In this document: positions 48,711 to 58,734 of the stretch, piece by piece
Layout: each line of letters opens with the position of its first letter
How positions within the stretch are numbered: position 1 is the stretch's first letter
Assembly (NCBI GenBank): GCA_000320605.2
Contig: KB445804.1
Location: 612,895-676,894, forward strand
Source of the DNA: Gelatoporia subvermispora B
Lineage: Eukaryota > Basidiomycota > Agaricomycetes > Polyporales > Gelatoporiaceae
Direction: 5' to 3'
Length of the DNA stretch: 64,000 nt
The notes under the pieces: generated by a model
What the model saw: the letters and a program-made list of their open reading frames with translations, nothing else
What the model was told of the DNA's origin: nothing
Databases searched by the model: none
Program-made: the position numbers and the translations under genes

Positions 48711-51700
48711 CAGTTTTTTACCGGCCCGTGGGACACCCCCGGTCAGTGGGACATTTCAGGGCTGCACATCTATTACGAGAGAGTCCATTCTCAAAATGCG
48801 TATGGTCTAGGTAGTGTAGATAGTAGCTTCTTGGGTTTTTTTCTCTAGATTTTTACCATGTGTTTTGCTCGCTCAAGACAAAAAACATTCAGAAGAGCAG
48901 GGGTTACCAAATCTATCAAACAGCTTCCACATACTATGTAGTGATTTTTTTGCCCCACATCTTGGGCAGAACAATGGCATGGCCTCACTGGCTTCATTAG
49001 TCATGTGTTGAGGGATCAAAGGACTTGTGGTAGGAACTGTAGAATATTTCTTATGTTTTCCGGGTTGGCCAGGTAGGACGGAGAATAGTCACGAGGTCAC
49101 GTCACGAGGTCACGTCACAGTTTCCATTTGTGGATCCATCCGATACCAGCATCGATCCTGGGCACAGAAGCCAGTGCACGGAAGCAAATCTGTATATCAC
49201 TGCGCTGCTTCTGGCTTCTTATGGGACGTCACGCTCTATCTGAGACAAAGAAGACCCAACTGGAGGCAGAAAATGAAGAGTGGTGGATGAAATGGGCTGT
49301 TGAACTGTACAACACCGAGTTGAAGAAGGCTCCGAATATGCAGAGGAAAGGTCTGCGTAAAGTCTGTGAAGAGGCTGAACAAGAGTGTTTTAAACGGACA
49401 GGGACGTCAATCACACTCAGCAAGACCACACTCGCCCGCCGCCTGGGTGGGACGAAAAGTATACGAGAATCTAACGCTGAGCGAAGCTGGCTCACCCGAG
49501 AGGAAACCGAAGTTGTCCTCACATTTGCCATTGATGCTGCACGACGCGGATTCCCCCTCAGTCACCGTCGCCTCAGAGATCATGTCAACGAGATCTGTCG
49601 CGCTCGATATGGTGATGCATTTCCAAAGGAGGGCGTGGGGCGGCAGTGGTCGAGTCGGTTTGTCGAAAGACATTCAGAGCGACTGAAGCCGTACTGGTCC
49701 CGTCCCCTTGACACAGCACGAGCTCGTGCAGTTAACCCACATACACATGACGCATACTACGATATCTTGGAAGACGTGATTAACGGGGGCCCCAGCGAGG
49801 AGAAGGTTCAGCCCGAGTGCATCTTCGGGGTTGACGAGACAAGCGTACAAGAAGGGATTGGCACGACCGAGAGGGTTTTTGGTGAGCCTGGGAAAGGAGT
49901 TCAGCACCAGCAGCGCAGCGGAGGCCGAGAAAACATTACTGTAATCGTGACAATCTGTGCTGATGGAACATCAACCGCTCCCGCTGTGATCTTCAAAGGC
50001 AAAGGTTACCAGACAAATTGGAAGCAGGACAACCCACTGAATGCATCGTATGTCGTAATTTTCCCTGTGAAGCATCGTATTGATCATAAGCTTAGGTTGG
50101 GATACTCGAAGAAGGGCTATACAAGTGGCGAGATTGGCATCGAGTGGATCAAGAACTTTGATGCCCAGACAAAGGCCAAAGCAAGAGGCCGCCGTCGGCT
50201 TCTCCTTGTTGATGGTCACAATTCACACTACACGTATGGCTTTCTGCAGTACGCTCGCCAGAACCAAATTGTCGTTATATGCTACCCGTCACACTCGACA
50301 CATGTATATCAGGGCCTCGACGTAGTCATTTTCAGTGTCCTGAAGCGCTGCTGGAGTGCCTCCCGCGATGACTTCGAGCGCCGCACAGGCCAGAAGGTCA
50401 CGAAGGCAAATTTCCTGTCTATCTATGCTGAGGCGCACACCAAAGCTCTGACGCATGACAACATCATTGCCGCCTTCCGGAAGACTGGAATAGTTCCACT
50501 CGACCGGCACGTTGTCACGGACGCAATGATGGCGCCAAGTCTAGAGACCTCGACACGCCCGACGATGCCATTTATCCCATCTACCCCCGTCAGGGCTGTC
50601 ACGAATCTCGTCCAAAAGGAGATTCGCAGGCGCTCGGAGGGTCCCTCAGAGCGACTCTCAGAGGCTGGCACAGCGGTCTCGCGTGATGATCAGGTCGCCC
50701 CGAGCATAACGGAGACCCCTCCAACTCCATCCGTATCTCTCGCTGTTGACACCCTTGCCTCCAGCTCGCTCGCATACCTCGCAACCACGAATCCCCTGCA
50801 GCCAAGTGATGCGCCCCCTTCAGTTGTCTCCAGCATAATCTCGCCCATCCAGCCTGCTAGATACAGCACTCTATTGGAGCACGTACCCAATACCTCACAT
50901 GAAGAAGAGCTGATGAATGCGCTCCGGGAGGAAAAGGCCCGGAACGAGGCCCAGAAGCATATGATCCTCGGCATGCAGGCAACCGCGGTCTTGCAGGGAA
51001 TATATGTTGGGCGGGCACACCAGCAGCTTCAGGCTCAAGATGAGAAGGCGGCACAGAAGAAGAAGACACGGATCTTCGGTGACGGTATGCCAAAGCTCTT
51101 GACTGGAGACGACTTCTTCAAGGTTGTCCAAGAGTATGAGCAGAGGGCGGCCGAAGAAGCGGAGGCTAAAGCGCAGAGAAAAGCGTCCAGGGACGCCCAT
51201 TCTATTGCACTGGCACGCTGGAGGAAGGAGGAGGAAGAGCGCCGGGGACGGAACCAGGTGAGGATTGCTGAGTACAAAGCGGCTTTAGAGGCATGGAATC
51301 GGGAGAAGGAGGAAGCTGGAGGACGAGCAAGGGGACCAAAGCCAAAGCGTGGCAAGCTGGAGGGCGCTACGGAGAGGCCGAGGGTGGTCATAAGTGAGAG
51401 CGACGAAGAAGACGTCGACGACGACGCAGACGATGCCGACGAGGAGGAGTGAGCCACGCAGTGACCCATGTGACGGCTTATCTAGCCGCGCTGCCTTATT
51501 TAGAATGTATCACGCTCCGTGACACTGTCCCGCTGGTTGCAATAGCGCTGATAACGAGAAGTCGTAAAGATCCTGTCCGATACTCATGACTACGACAGCC
51601 TCCTCTCAAATTTTTGTGTCGTTGCACAGACAATGACTGGGGCTTCAAGATGGTCTTTTAAAATCATGTAAAGACCGACTAGAACATGAGCTATAGCCAA

Positions 51701-51738
51701 AATCCGATTTCGGTGTCCCACGGGCCGGTAAAAAACTG
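48711..51738 (+). mobile_element. intact pogo-type DNA transposon
   Basis: 3,028 bp bounded by perfect 27 bp terminal inverted repeats beginning CAGTTTTTTACCGG and ending CGTGGGACACC (48711-48737 and 51712-51738). A TA dinucleotide flanks each side, the expected target duplication. The single transposase gene inside is intact. Identical ends and an open transposase suggest recent movement. The element sits inside an older TIR element. Confidence 0.92.
49221..51452 (+). CDS. pogo-type DDE transposase with CENP-B-like N-terminus
   Basis: One exon, 743 residues from the ATG at 49221 (MGRHALSETKKTQLEAENEE). An open extension upstream to 49128 lacks family features. The N-terminal half is a helix-turn-helix / CENP-B-like DNA-binding region, with SWLTREETEVVLTFAIDAAR and WSSRFVERHSERLKPYWSRP. 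The DDE catalytic core shows Asp205 in FGVDETSV, Asp331 in LLVDGHNSHYT and Asp367 in YQGLDVVIF, a DD35D spacing. DNIIAAFRKTGIVPLDRHVV follows. The C-terminus has a Lys/Glu-rich coiled coil and an acidic tail beginning VISESDEEDVDD. It cuts and pastes the element by binding its terminal repeats. Probably active. Confidence 0.93.
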   Translation: MGRHALSETKKTQLEAENEEWWMKWAVELYNTELKKAPNMQRKGLRKVCEEAEQECFKRTGTSITLSKTTLARRLGGTKSIRESNAERSWLTREETEVVLTFAIDAARRGFPLSHRRLRDHVNEICRARYGDAFPKEGVGRQWSSRFVERHSERLKPYWSRPLDTARARAVNPHTHDAYYDILEDVINGGPSEEKVQPECIFGVDETSVQEGIGTTERVFGEPGKGVQHQQRSGGRENITVIVTICADGTSTAPAVIFKGKGYQTNWKQDNPLNASYVVIFPVKHRIDHKLRLGYSKKGYTSGEIGIEWIKNFDAQTKAKARGRRRLLLVDGHNSHYTYGFLQYARQNQIVVICYPSHSTHVYQGLDVVIFSVLKRCWSASRDDFERRTGQKVTKANFLSIYAEAHTKALTHDNIIAAFRKTGIVPLDRHVVTDAMMAPSLETSTRPTMPFIPSTPVRAVTNLVQKEIRRRSEGPSERLSEAGTAVSRDDQVAPSITETPPTPSVSLAVDTLASSSLAYLATTNPLQPSDAPPSVVSSIISPIQPARYSTLLEHVPNTSHEEELMNALREEKARNEAQKHMILGMQATAVLQGIYVGRAHQQLQAQDEKAAQKKKTRIFGDGMPKLLTGDDFFKVVQEYEQRAAEEAEAKAQRKASRDAHSIALARWRKEEEERRGRNQVRIAEYKAALEAWNREKEEAGGRARGPKPKRGKLEGATERPRVVISESDEEDVDDDADDADEEE

Positions 51739-51808
51739 TAAGTTGAGGCCACAGATACAAATCCGCGAGACGGGGTGCCGAGAGGTCGGTTTTGAGCGTC
51801 CCACACTG

Positions 51809-51994
51809 TACGCCCGCCTTGTCGTCACGTCTCTACCCACCCAGTGCTCTGCCCATCATTCTGTCGGCCCCGGGGCTGAGAATACAAATCGCTCACTGAG
51901 AAAAGCTTAATCGATGCAAGCTGCCACTGCCTGCCAGGCGGCGACTTAGGTCATAACGATTGTCTGCGATGCATCGCAGACGAGCTCAGTGAGG
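51809..51994. other. spacer between two mobile elements
   Basis: 186 bp of non-coding sequence containing a GCGATGCATCGC palindrome (51967-51978). The last seven bases AGTGAGG form the target duplication of the next element. Confidence 0.5.
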
Positions 51995-53331
51995 CCCAGT
52001 CAAAATCGACATTTAGTAGATCGAGTTATATCTAGTTAAATCTACCTACCTGGCGTAATTAGATTTAAATCCTCCTCGTGAGGATATACTCGATCTACCT
52101 AGATACGTATCCAGTCACATCGAGTTAAAACGAGTCCCATCGAGTAAATCGAGTAAGATCTATATCCCACCTAGTCAATTCTAATTGCCCGCAGCCCTGT
52201 GCCCGGAACTGCTCTCGCAGTTGTTTCTTCGAACTAACTCGATTTTATTCGATTTAAGTAGTTGTACACGTGATTACTCTACCCCTTTCCGCCCTGTCGC
52301 CCGCCCGCCGCACGCTGCCCGCTGCCCGCTGCCCACTACCCGTCGCTCGTCGCTCGCGGCCCGCCCTGTATCAGGCCCTCGTCAAACATCCTCGCGCACC
52401 CATTTCATACCCTCCATTTACCTGCTCTTAGCCTCTTGTGTATATAGCGAGAGATCCTCCTGATCATTGTCTCAGTTAGCGGCCTTCTAGATGTGGAATG
52501 ATCTGAATACCTTGCATCCTGGCGTCTGAACTCAATGTGCCAATGTCGATACGGATAGTCGACGCATTCTGGGTAGGCCCAGGGCCTGCTATTGCATGAG
52601 AAAGGTCAGCAAATGTTGTGAAGATGACTCACAATCTGCTGCATACAGGCAGCACACAGCTATAATGAAGAGGGATTCAATATAGGTATACATGGGGGTC
52701 AGGAAGGAGGGAAGAATGGAGTCGGTGACAAGACAGACCTCGCTTTATGTGACGGCGCGAACAGGGAGGGGATCGGACGTATGAGGTCATCACCAGAACG
52801 AGAGAAGGGCCGGCGCTTACAAACTCCTCGCGACTCGCAACCAGCTATGCTGCGTCCGTTCCAAAGGCAAGAATATGTAGATTAGGGGAAGTGTTTTTCT
52901 ATAGTTCTACATATTTAGAGAGTCGTGTAAACTGAATTCGGATGGCGCGAGTACGGATGGCATATGCTATGTATGAGTATGGGTAAAGGACATTGGGCTA
53001 GAGAAGAGGCAGCGACGCGAGGCGCAGCGCAGCGCTAAGCACACATATGTGCAATGCGCGCACGCGTCGCACGTTGCGACGTCGCACGGCGCAGCGTGCA
53101 TTGCGCCTGCCTAGCTATGCGTTGCTCTGCGCTGCACACGCTGCACAGTGTGCGCGATGTGCATAGCGCGCGTCATGTCCTGACAAGCGCCCGAGGACGC
53201 GCGTGCATTGGTCATGCCGTGGGAGCCTCGTGCGTTCTAACTCGTTTTTACTCGATTTAACTAGGTGCGTGGGAACTATTCTAGATCTACCTATATTTAC
53301 CTCGATCTACTAAATGTCGATTTTCACTGGG
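51995..53331. mobile_element. non-autonomous TIR element with 7 bp target duplication
   Basis: 1,337 bp with imperfect inverted ends. Left begins CCCAGTCAAAATCGACATTT and right, read inward, CCCAGTGAAAATCGACATTT; both continue AGTAGATCGAG. The flanks are AGTGAGG on both sides (51988-51994 and 53332-53338). Inside, subterminal copies of TCGAGT/ACTCGA recur (for example near 52021, 52089, 52118, 52138, 52147, 52236 and on the right near 53250 and 53300), as seen in transposase-binding subterminal arrays. There is no transposase frame. The superfamily is uncertain (hAT-like or KDZ-like). Confidence 0.8.
53030..53220. repeat. TGCGCA/GCGC-rich self-complementary tract
   Basis: A stretch of overlapping TGCGCA, GCGCGC and TGCACG words inside the non-autonomous element, able to form many short hairpins. 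No frame in it looks coding. Confidence 0.6.
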
Positions 53332-55211
53332 AGTGAGGTGCGGTGGAGCGGTGCTGGCTGTCCCCCGCAGGCCAGAGTGCCGGGCTCGAAGGAGGCGTGC
53401 TGCTCGGTGCTCCACGAGGCCGGGTGCGCAGGCGTGGTTCGGACTCTCTTCGGATCCGGGTCCGACTGTGCGGATCGCGCCGGTGTACGTACCCACCACA
53501 CACAGGACTCGCGTTCATCTGGATGGGTGCACTCGTGATCTCTCCTTGTCCGTTAGCTCTTCCTATGCGATGTCGACGGTCAGGACTGTGAGTCATTAGA
53601 CACGGAGGCATCTTGCTCAGGCGTAGTGCTAACATACGGTCAGCGACGAGCGCGACGTTTTTCTGTGCCCGTTTGTCCCTCGTGACGAGTCAGGAGGCCC
53701 ATATGGACTGTTGCGATTTCCCATCATCAAAACATTCTCACGCCATGAAAGGTGGCGGTGAGCAACTTAGGGCACGGTGACGCAGAATACGCTGAATTTT
53801 TCCATTTGTACGGCCATCGAATACTCGCTGGAGATGCCTCGCAGCACGCCAGCTGTCGTGTTCAGATATCCCACAGCGGGATGGATAGCTCCACTCACTG
53901 TAGAATGGTGTACATGCAAATTGAACATGGCGTTACGACAAGTCAAAAGCACAAAAGGCCATGGTATGCGATACCCCCGAGACAGTCCGAAGCCGATGTC
54001 GGTCGCAAGATAGGCAGGGCGTGGTACGGGGCATGTTTATCTCGCGGAGATCACGTCCAGATCTGGGCTCGGAGTCTCGGAGGCCTCCGTCGATCAATCG
54101 TGGATACCTGTGGAGCACTGTACCGACGGCACGACGCGCCGTGTGCCTGGATAGGAAGATGTACAAGCTTTGCTATGTACTTACCCCGCGCCCGAGCTGG
54201 AAGCAGTACATGTACACTGACAGACTTTAAAGACGTGTTCGCCACAGCCTAGCAGAGTCCGACCCGCTGTTCAGGAAGGGAGGCCCAGCGACGACTTGCA
54301 ACACATTCATCGATGGTCGCCGCCAGACCGTTGTGCGGGACAACGCCAGGCCATCCATCGGGCCTGGCCCTTGAAAATGCCTGAGCTTGCGGGTCGCACG
54401 CCGACGTGCGTTATCTATATATTCTACACCTTGCTCTAACCTCAGCCCCTTGAAGCCAACTGGGCCTCGCCGCCACGATCTAGCCCAGTACACCCCGTAA
54501 CCTGATTCCCGAATTTGACAAACATACCTGTAACCTGCGCGGAGTGCGGAGTCCAATCCCGACATGCTCTCAGCGCTCGTGGTCGTCAACATGTTGCCAC
54601 TCCGCACTCCGCGGCAGTGGTGTCTGTAATCCCTGGTTGGTCTTACTAGTACTAATCTCTCTCTTTTCCCGGTCATACCTGGCGCGTCGAGTCATGAAGT
54701 CCTCGTTGATCAACGCGACATGTGTCCTCCACGTTCCTCCTCTCTGTTCCCGAATTCCGCTACGACGCAATCCGATTTGCAGCATGTCCACGACTCCACA
54801 CCGGCGACCAGAAGTTGTACACAATGCGGCCTGCCCTCCAAGCCGTGCCATTGATCCGAGAACATCCCGCAAATGCACCGCCTGGTGCTCCCTGCGCCAA
54901 TGCATTACTGACTTTGACCCTCTACTTACTTCTCTGTTGCGCAGGTTGAAAAGACACCCCGCGACACTCGTAGTCTCTCATCCCCCCATCTCTAATCTAG
55001 TCTCGTGGAACGGCAAATTAGAATACGGAGAGACGACTCCGAGCCCATCAAGACCATCCAATCTGCACAAGCTGCTTACTACTGCGCCTTGCTCTCCTCT
55101 GTGGCGTTGCAATATCCTGACAGCCGACTGTGGCATCCCGTACTCCGGCCTCTTCTCTTGAACCACCCCGTTCTGCTCGTCCTTCACCTCAACACCCCAA
55201 GTGACCCCAAG
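53332..55211. other. intergenic, no supported gene
   Basis: 1.9 kb after the element. Open frames at 53752-54252 (plus) and 54676-54227 (minus) overlap each other and match nothing. No repeats were found besides the target duplication at its start. Confidence 0.4.
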
Positions 55212-55769
55212 ATGCCCGGCCCGCCCATCCCCCTCGGCGCGCTCTACGCCTGCCTCTTCAGCCGCGGCGACGGCACCTTCCACTGGAGCCTCGTCCTCCC
55301 CCAATCCCCCTCCCTCGTGCACAAGTTCCACGCGACGAACCTCCAGGGCGGGTGGCACTTTGAGCGCGTCCCAGATAAGCTCGCACAATCCGTCAACGCA
55401 TGCTGCGTCGTCAAGCTCGGTGCGTCCCCCCCTTTTCGCGTCTTCTATGATTTCGCTCACCATTACCCTTCCAACTGGCTCGTGCTCACCTTGCGCTGTG
55501 CAGCGCCCGCCCTGCCGGACTCGACGGACGCGCTGCAGGCGTGCCTGGAGGCGCTCCCGATGGCCACGCCCGCCGCGGACGCCCCGCACCCGTTCACATG
55601 CCGCATCTGGTTCCGCGCGGCCGTGCGCACGCTGCACGCACGAGGCGTGCTGCATTGTGCGGACGTCGACGCGCTCGAAGCGGAGCTGCGCGCACTCGCA
55701 GAGGCGCACTGGCTCGCGATAGAGCAAGGGACCCCGTACGTCGTCTGCGAGTCTGGCTGTTGCTCGTGA
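55212..55769 (+). CDS. small basidiomycete protein, DUF6914-like
   Basis: Two exons, 55212-55419 and 55504-55769, give 157 residues. The N-terminal half reads PLGALYACLFSRGDGTFHWS, then HKFHATNLQGGWHFERV and SVNACCVVKL, the pattern of short basidiomycete proteins placed in DUF6914. The C-terminal half has TCRIWFRAAVRTLHARGVL and DVDALEAELRALAEAHWLAI, a helical region. There is no signal peptide. The function of the family is unknown. The start was chosen because the upstream frame lacks the family pattern. Confidence 0.7.
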   Translation: MPGPPIPLGALYACLFSRGDGTFHWSLVLPQSPSLVHKFHATNLQGGWHFERVPDKLAQSVNACCVVKLGASPPFRVFYDFAHHYPSNWLVLTLRCAAPALPDSTDALQACLEALPMATPAADAPHPFTCRIWFRAAVRTLHARGVLHCADVDALEAELRALAEAHWLAIEQGTPYVVCESGCCS

Positions 55770-56252
55770 ACGCTCGGGAGCTGTCATTTCCGTTTACTCT
55801 GATTCATGTGAATATATGAGGATACTATGTGCCCCAACCGCCGCTGCGAGCGGCGCAGCTTGCCTTCGCTATCTGATATTGATATCGCGGTCCCGTTCCG
55901 ATCACATGACGCAGGGTTGTACCCCATGCGGTACCGAACTGCCAGCAAACACGTTCTGGAAGGAAAGTTTCTCCTTCCAAGCTCTCAGGATACGTCATCG
56001 CATTGCGCCATGCGCGTCGAGCCGGACATTGCAGCGGAAGTGATGAGAACATAGTCAAACACACTGTGTTATTTCATTTCGCTCTCGATATCGAAGACAT
56101 TCGGTGATATACATTATGGATAAGCGGGCTCGAAGCAAGGGAGTCGAAAATCGGAGAGATAATCAAATAGACAATCGCAGACAGAGGGGAAGGAAGGTCA
56201 AAGTACAAAACAGGAAATTGGCATTTATCATCATCATATCGCCGCAGCGTCC
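55770..56252. other. intergenic, convergent 3' ends
   Basis: 483 bp between convergent genes; AT-richer and without features. Confidence 0.4.
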
Positions 56253-58734
56253 TCAGGCGGGGCCGATGACAACCGGCTTAGTCTTGCTGAGGCTGTCGAT
56301 CGTCTCGTCATCGAGGTTCAGGTGGGCCTTGACCAGCGCCGGCGGGGTCAACGCGAGCCACTACGGGAAAAAACCGCTGGGTCAGCAAGTACACTCCCGT
56401 CGTCCTCGATGCTGCTCACCTGGTTGAGACTGATGTCCTGGAAGCGGTCTAGAACGAGAACATAGCGCATTCATCAGTCTCCTATATTTAGCGCGCCGTA
56501 GATCCGTACCTGTGTTGAAGATCTCGAGGTAGCGCAGGGTGGTGTTGCTCGTATTCTCGACGTAGTGGCCTGTCATGCACTCATCATCAGCAAGTGGAGT
56601 TGGTGCGTGTGTACGACAGGCGCACCAAAGGATGCAGGGACGAAGCCAATATCTCCGGGCTCGTAGTTGAAGGTGCGCGCGTTGCCGCTAGACGCGAAGA
56701 CGGTGATACGGCCCTGACCTTCCCTGTCAAGTGCGCCATGCGCCGTGTGAGCTTCCGCGCGCGGTTGAGGCAATAGATCGCAGCACGCACAGGAAGAAGG
56801 ACCACTCGTCCTGCGTCGGGTGCCACTGTATCCACGCATCGTCACCATCATCGCTAGTTATTATTAGCGGGCCTAGACCACTTACGTGCAGCTCCCTATA
56901 TAGAACGTTGTAAAGTTCAGTTAGAATTAGATTGCGAGATAAGAGAAGGCGAAGGCGCACCTCATCGCACCGGGCTCGACGGTGACTTCTGCCGCGGCGA
57001 TGGCGGTCGCGACAGTGAACGTGCTTGAGTCGACAATCTTCACGCTCCCCCCGGAAAGCTGCGTCGGCTGCACCTGCGAGAGGTGGAACGTGAACGGGTT
57101 CGGCACCTGGCCCTGCGGGTCCTGGGGAGCCTGTGCGTTGTCCGGCGGCGGGGCTGGCGTGTGGTGCAAATTGGCAATGAATACATGAAAAGTTGAGATT
57201 ATGCGGAAACCTACCACTAGGGAAGATGTAAAGCTGCTCGCCCGGAATATGGTCGAACGCGGAAATGTTGGCCTGGAAGTTCTTCGCGATTACTTCCTTC
57301 GGAACGTGGGCGAGCCAGTCGGTCAGCTGAACACGCCTGTCAGTACTTGATGACAGTATACTGTTAATGAACTTACCAGGAACGTGGAGTCGTCGCTGAA
57401 GGACCCATCGTCGAATACCTGAATAACACGTGAGAGCTTGCGTGTATGAGATTGCCTGAGGAACCTACGAGTAGGAACTCAGCACCGGCCGGGTTGTCGT
57501 CTGTCGCCTGAAGACTATGCGGGATACCGGGCGGGAAGTACCAAAGGTCACCTGCGCTCTACAGCGGGGAAATCAACACCCGCAAACACTACCCGCGATT
57601 GTGAGGAAACCGAACGCACAACTGTGTCGAGGAAGTTCTGGCCGTCGGAGTTGACCGCCGTCAACTGCACGCTACCCTGTTACCACAACGTAAATGGTCC
57701 ATCATCTCATCTTCTATCTGCAATCTATGAGCGACGTACGCTTATCATGTAAGCCCACTTGACATATTGATCTCAGCGCTAGTGCTCGAAGACAGCCTAT
57801 AAATAGCGTACCTCCGCCGTCTTGTGCCAATGCAGTTCACTGAATGGTGCTTTAGGTCCTGGCTAAATGCCCGATCAAGCGTTGCACTTACCGAATGGCT
57901 CCAGCTTCTAGCCGCATATCCACGCCTGCCATAGCTGTTTGACAGAAATAAGCCTCCCGCAGTCCGGACTCCGCCCAGTCCAATTCGACTCACAAGTAGC
58001 AATCGGCATTGTTTCCACTATGGTAAACAGTGAGCGACTCCCGGAAATCGACAGTCGGACAAAATTGCGCACCGTTCTGCTGCCGAGCCCAGCCTCCTGT
58101 GAGCAGACGGTTGTGGCTCAGTGAGAAGGGCCATTTGGCATTCGAACTACGCATGATTTGGATACTGTGAGCCAGCGGTGCGAACGTTGAAAAAATGTAC
58201 GTACACATCTCCGGAGTCAGTAGTCGGAGGGGCGAGCAAATCCGGGTTTTGCATCTCGATATAATCGTTCTGCGGACCGAGAACTGTCGCGCCAAGCGTA
58301 CCGCGGACGGCTTCGTAGTCGGGGTCGGGACCCGTGGTGTTCCAGAGGGGGTAGTTGGGGTCGTCGCTAGCATATGGGACGGTCTCCGCATACGGGACAT
58401 TCTGCGATGCGGTCGGGGCGGACGCGACAGTGGAAGCGGGCTCCGAGTTGTGAGCGAGGGGCGCGGAGCTGCTGGTGACCGGAACTGGGACGCTGGCGGA
58501 TGCGGAGGGGGCGATGGACGACGCGGAGACAATGCCGCTGGAGGAGACGGCCGGCGCAGAACCGCTGCTCACTATCGGCGTAGACGCACTGCTAGAAATG
58601 ATTGCCGAAATGCTGCTGGCGACCTGAGGAGCCGACGACACTTGGGAGGCGGGGAGCGAGCCGCTCGCAGGAGCGGCGACGACGCAAGTTGCCAGGAAGA
58701 TCGTGCAGATGAACGACCTGCGGAAGGCTACCAT
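56253..58734 (-). CDS. bicupin oxalate decarboxylase, secreted, with Ser/Ala-rich N-terminal extension
   Basis: A Mn enzyme converting oxalate to formate and CO2. The signal peptide begins MVAFRRSFICTIFLATCVVA. A long Ser/Ala/Val-rich stretch follows, then the catalytic part from YPLWNTTGPDPDYEAVRGTL, PNAKWPFSLSHNRLLTGGWA and QNGA. Cupin 1 has RELHWHKTAEWAYMISGSVQ and DLWYFPPGIPHSLQA; cupin 2 has RELHWHPTQDEWSFFLxGRG and PGDIGFVPASFGHYVENTS. Both carry the HxH...E and later His metal ligands. It ends SKTKPVVIGPA. About ten introns are needed, all GT-AG where checked. In wood-decay fungi this enzyme controls extracellular oxalate and pH. Compared with many family members the Ser-rich spacer is unusual and could be a glycosylated stalk. 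Confidence 0.9.

Larger units (their letters stand above)
48204..51808. mobile_element. older TIR element (pogo/Tc1-mariner type), interrupted
   Basis: Ends at 48204 and 51808 carry imperfect inverted repeats of about 33 bp that begin CAGTGTG(A/G)GACG and continue CAAAACCGACCTCT. Both ends are flanked by TA. Without the inner element it would be about 580 bp, too short to encode a transposase. Near 48398 a short frame MPPPRKKVRLTRDQRD may be a relic of one. It is thus a non-autonomous or internally deleted copy that received a later insertion. Confidence 0.7.

Noticed and set aside
53030..53220. GC-rich palindromic tract considered as an RNA gene
   Set aside because: The words are short, overlapping TGCGCA repeats inside a mobile element, with no defined stem order.
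53752..54252. 166-codon plus-strand frame
   Set aside because: Overlaps equally long minus-strand frames, matches nothing and has no codon-bias support.
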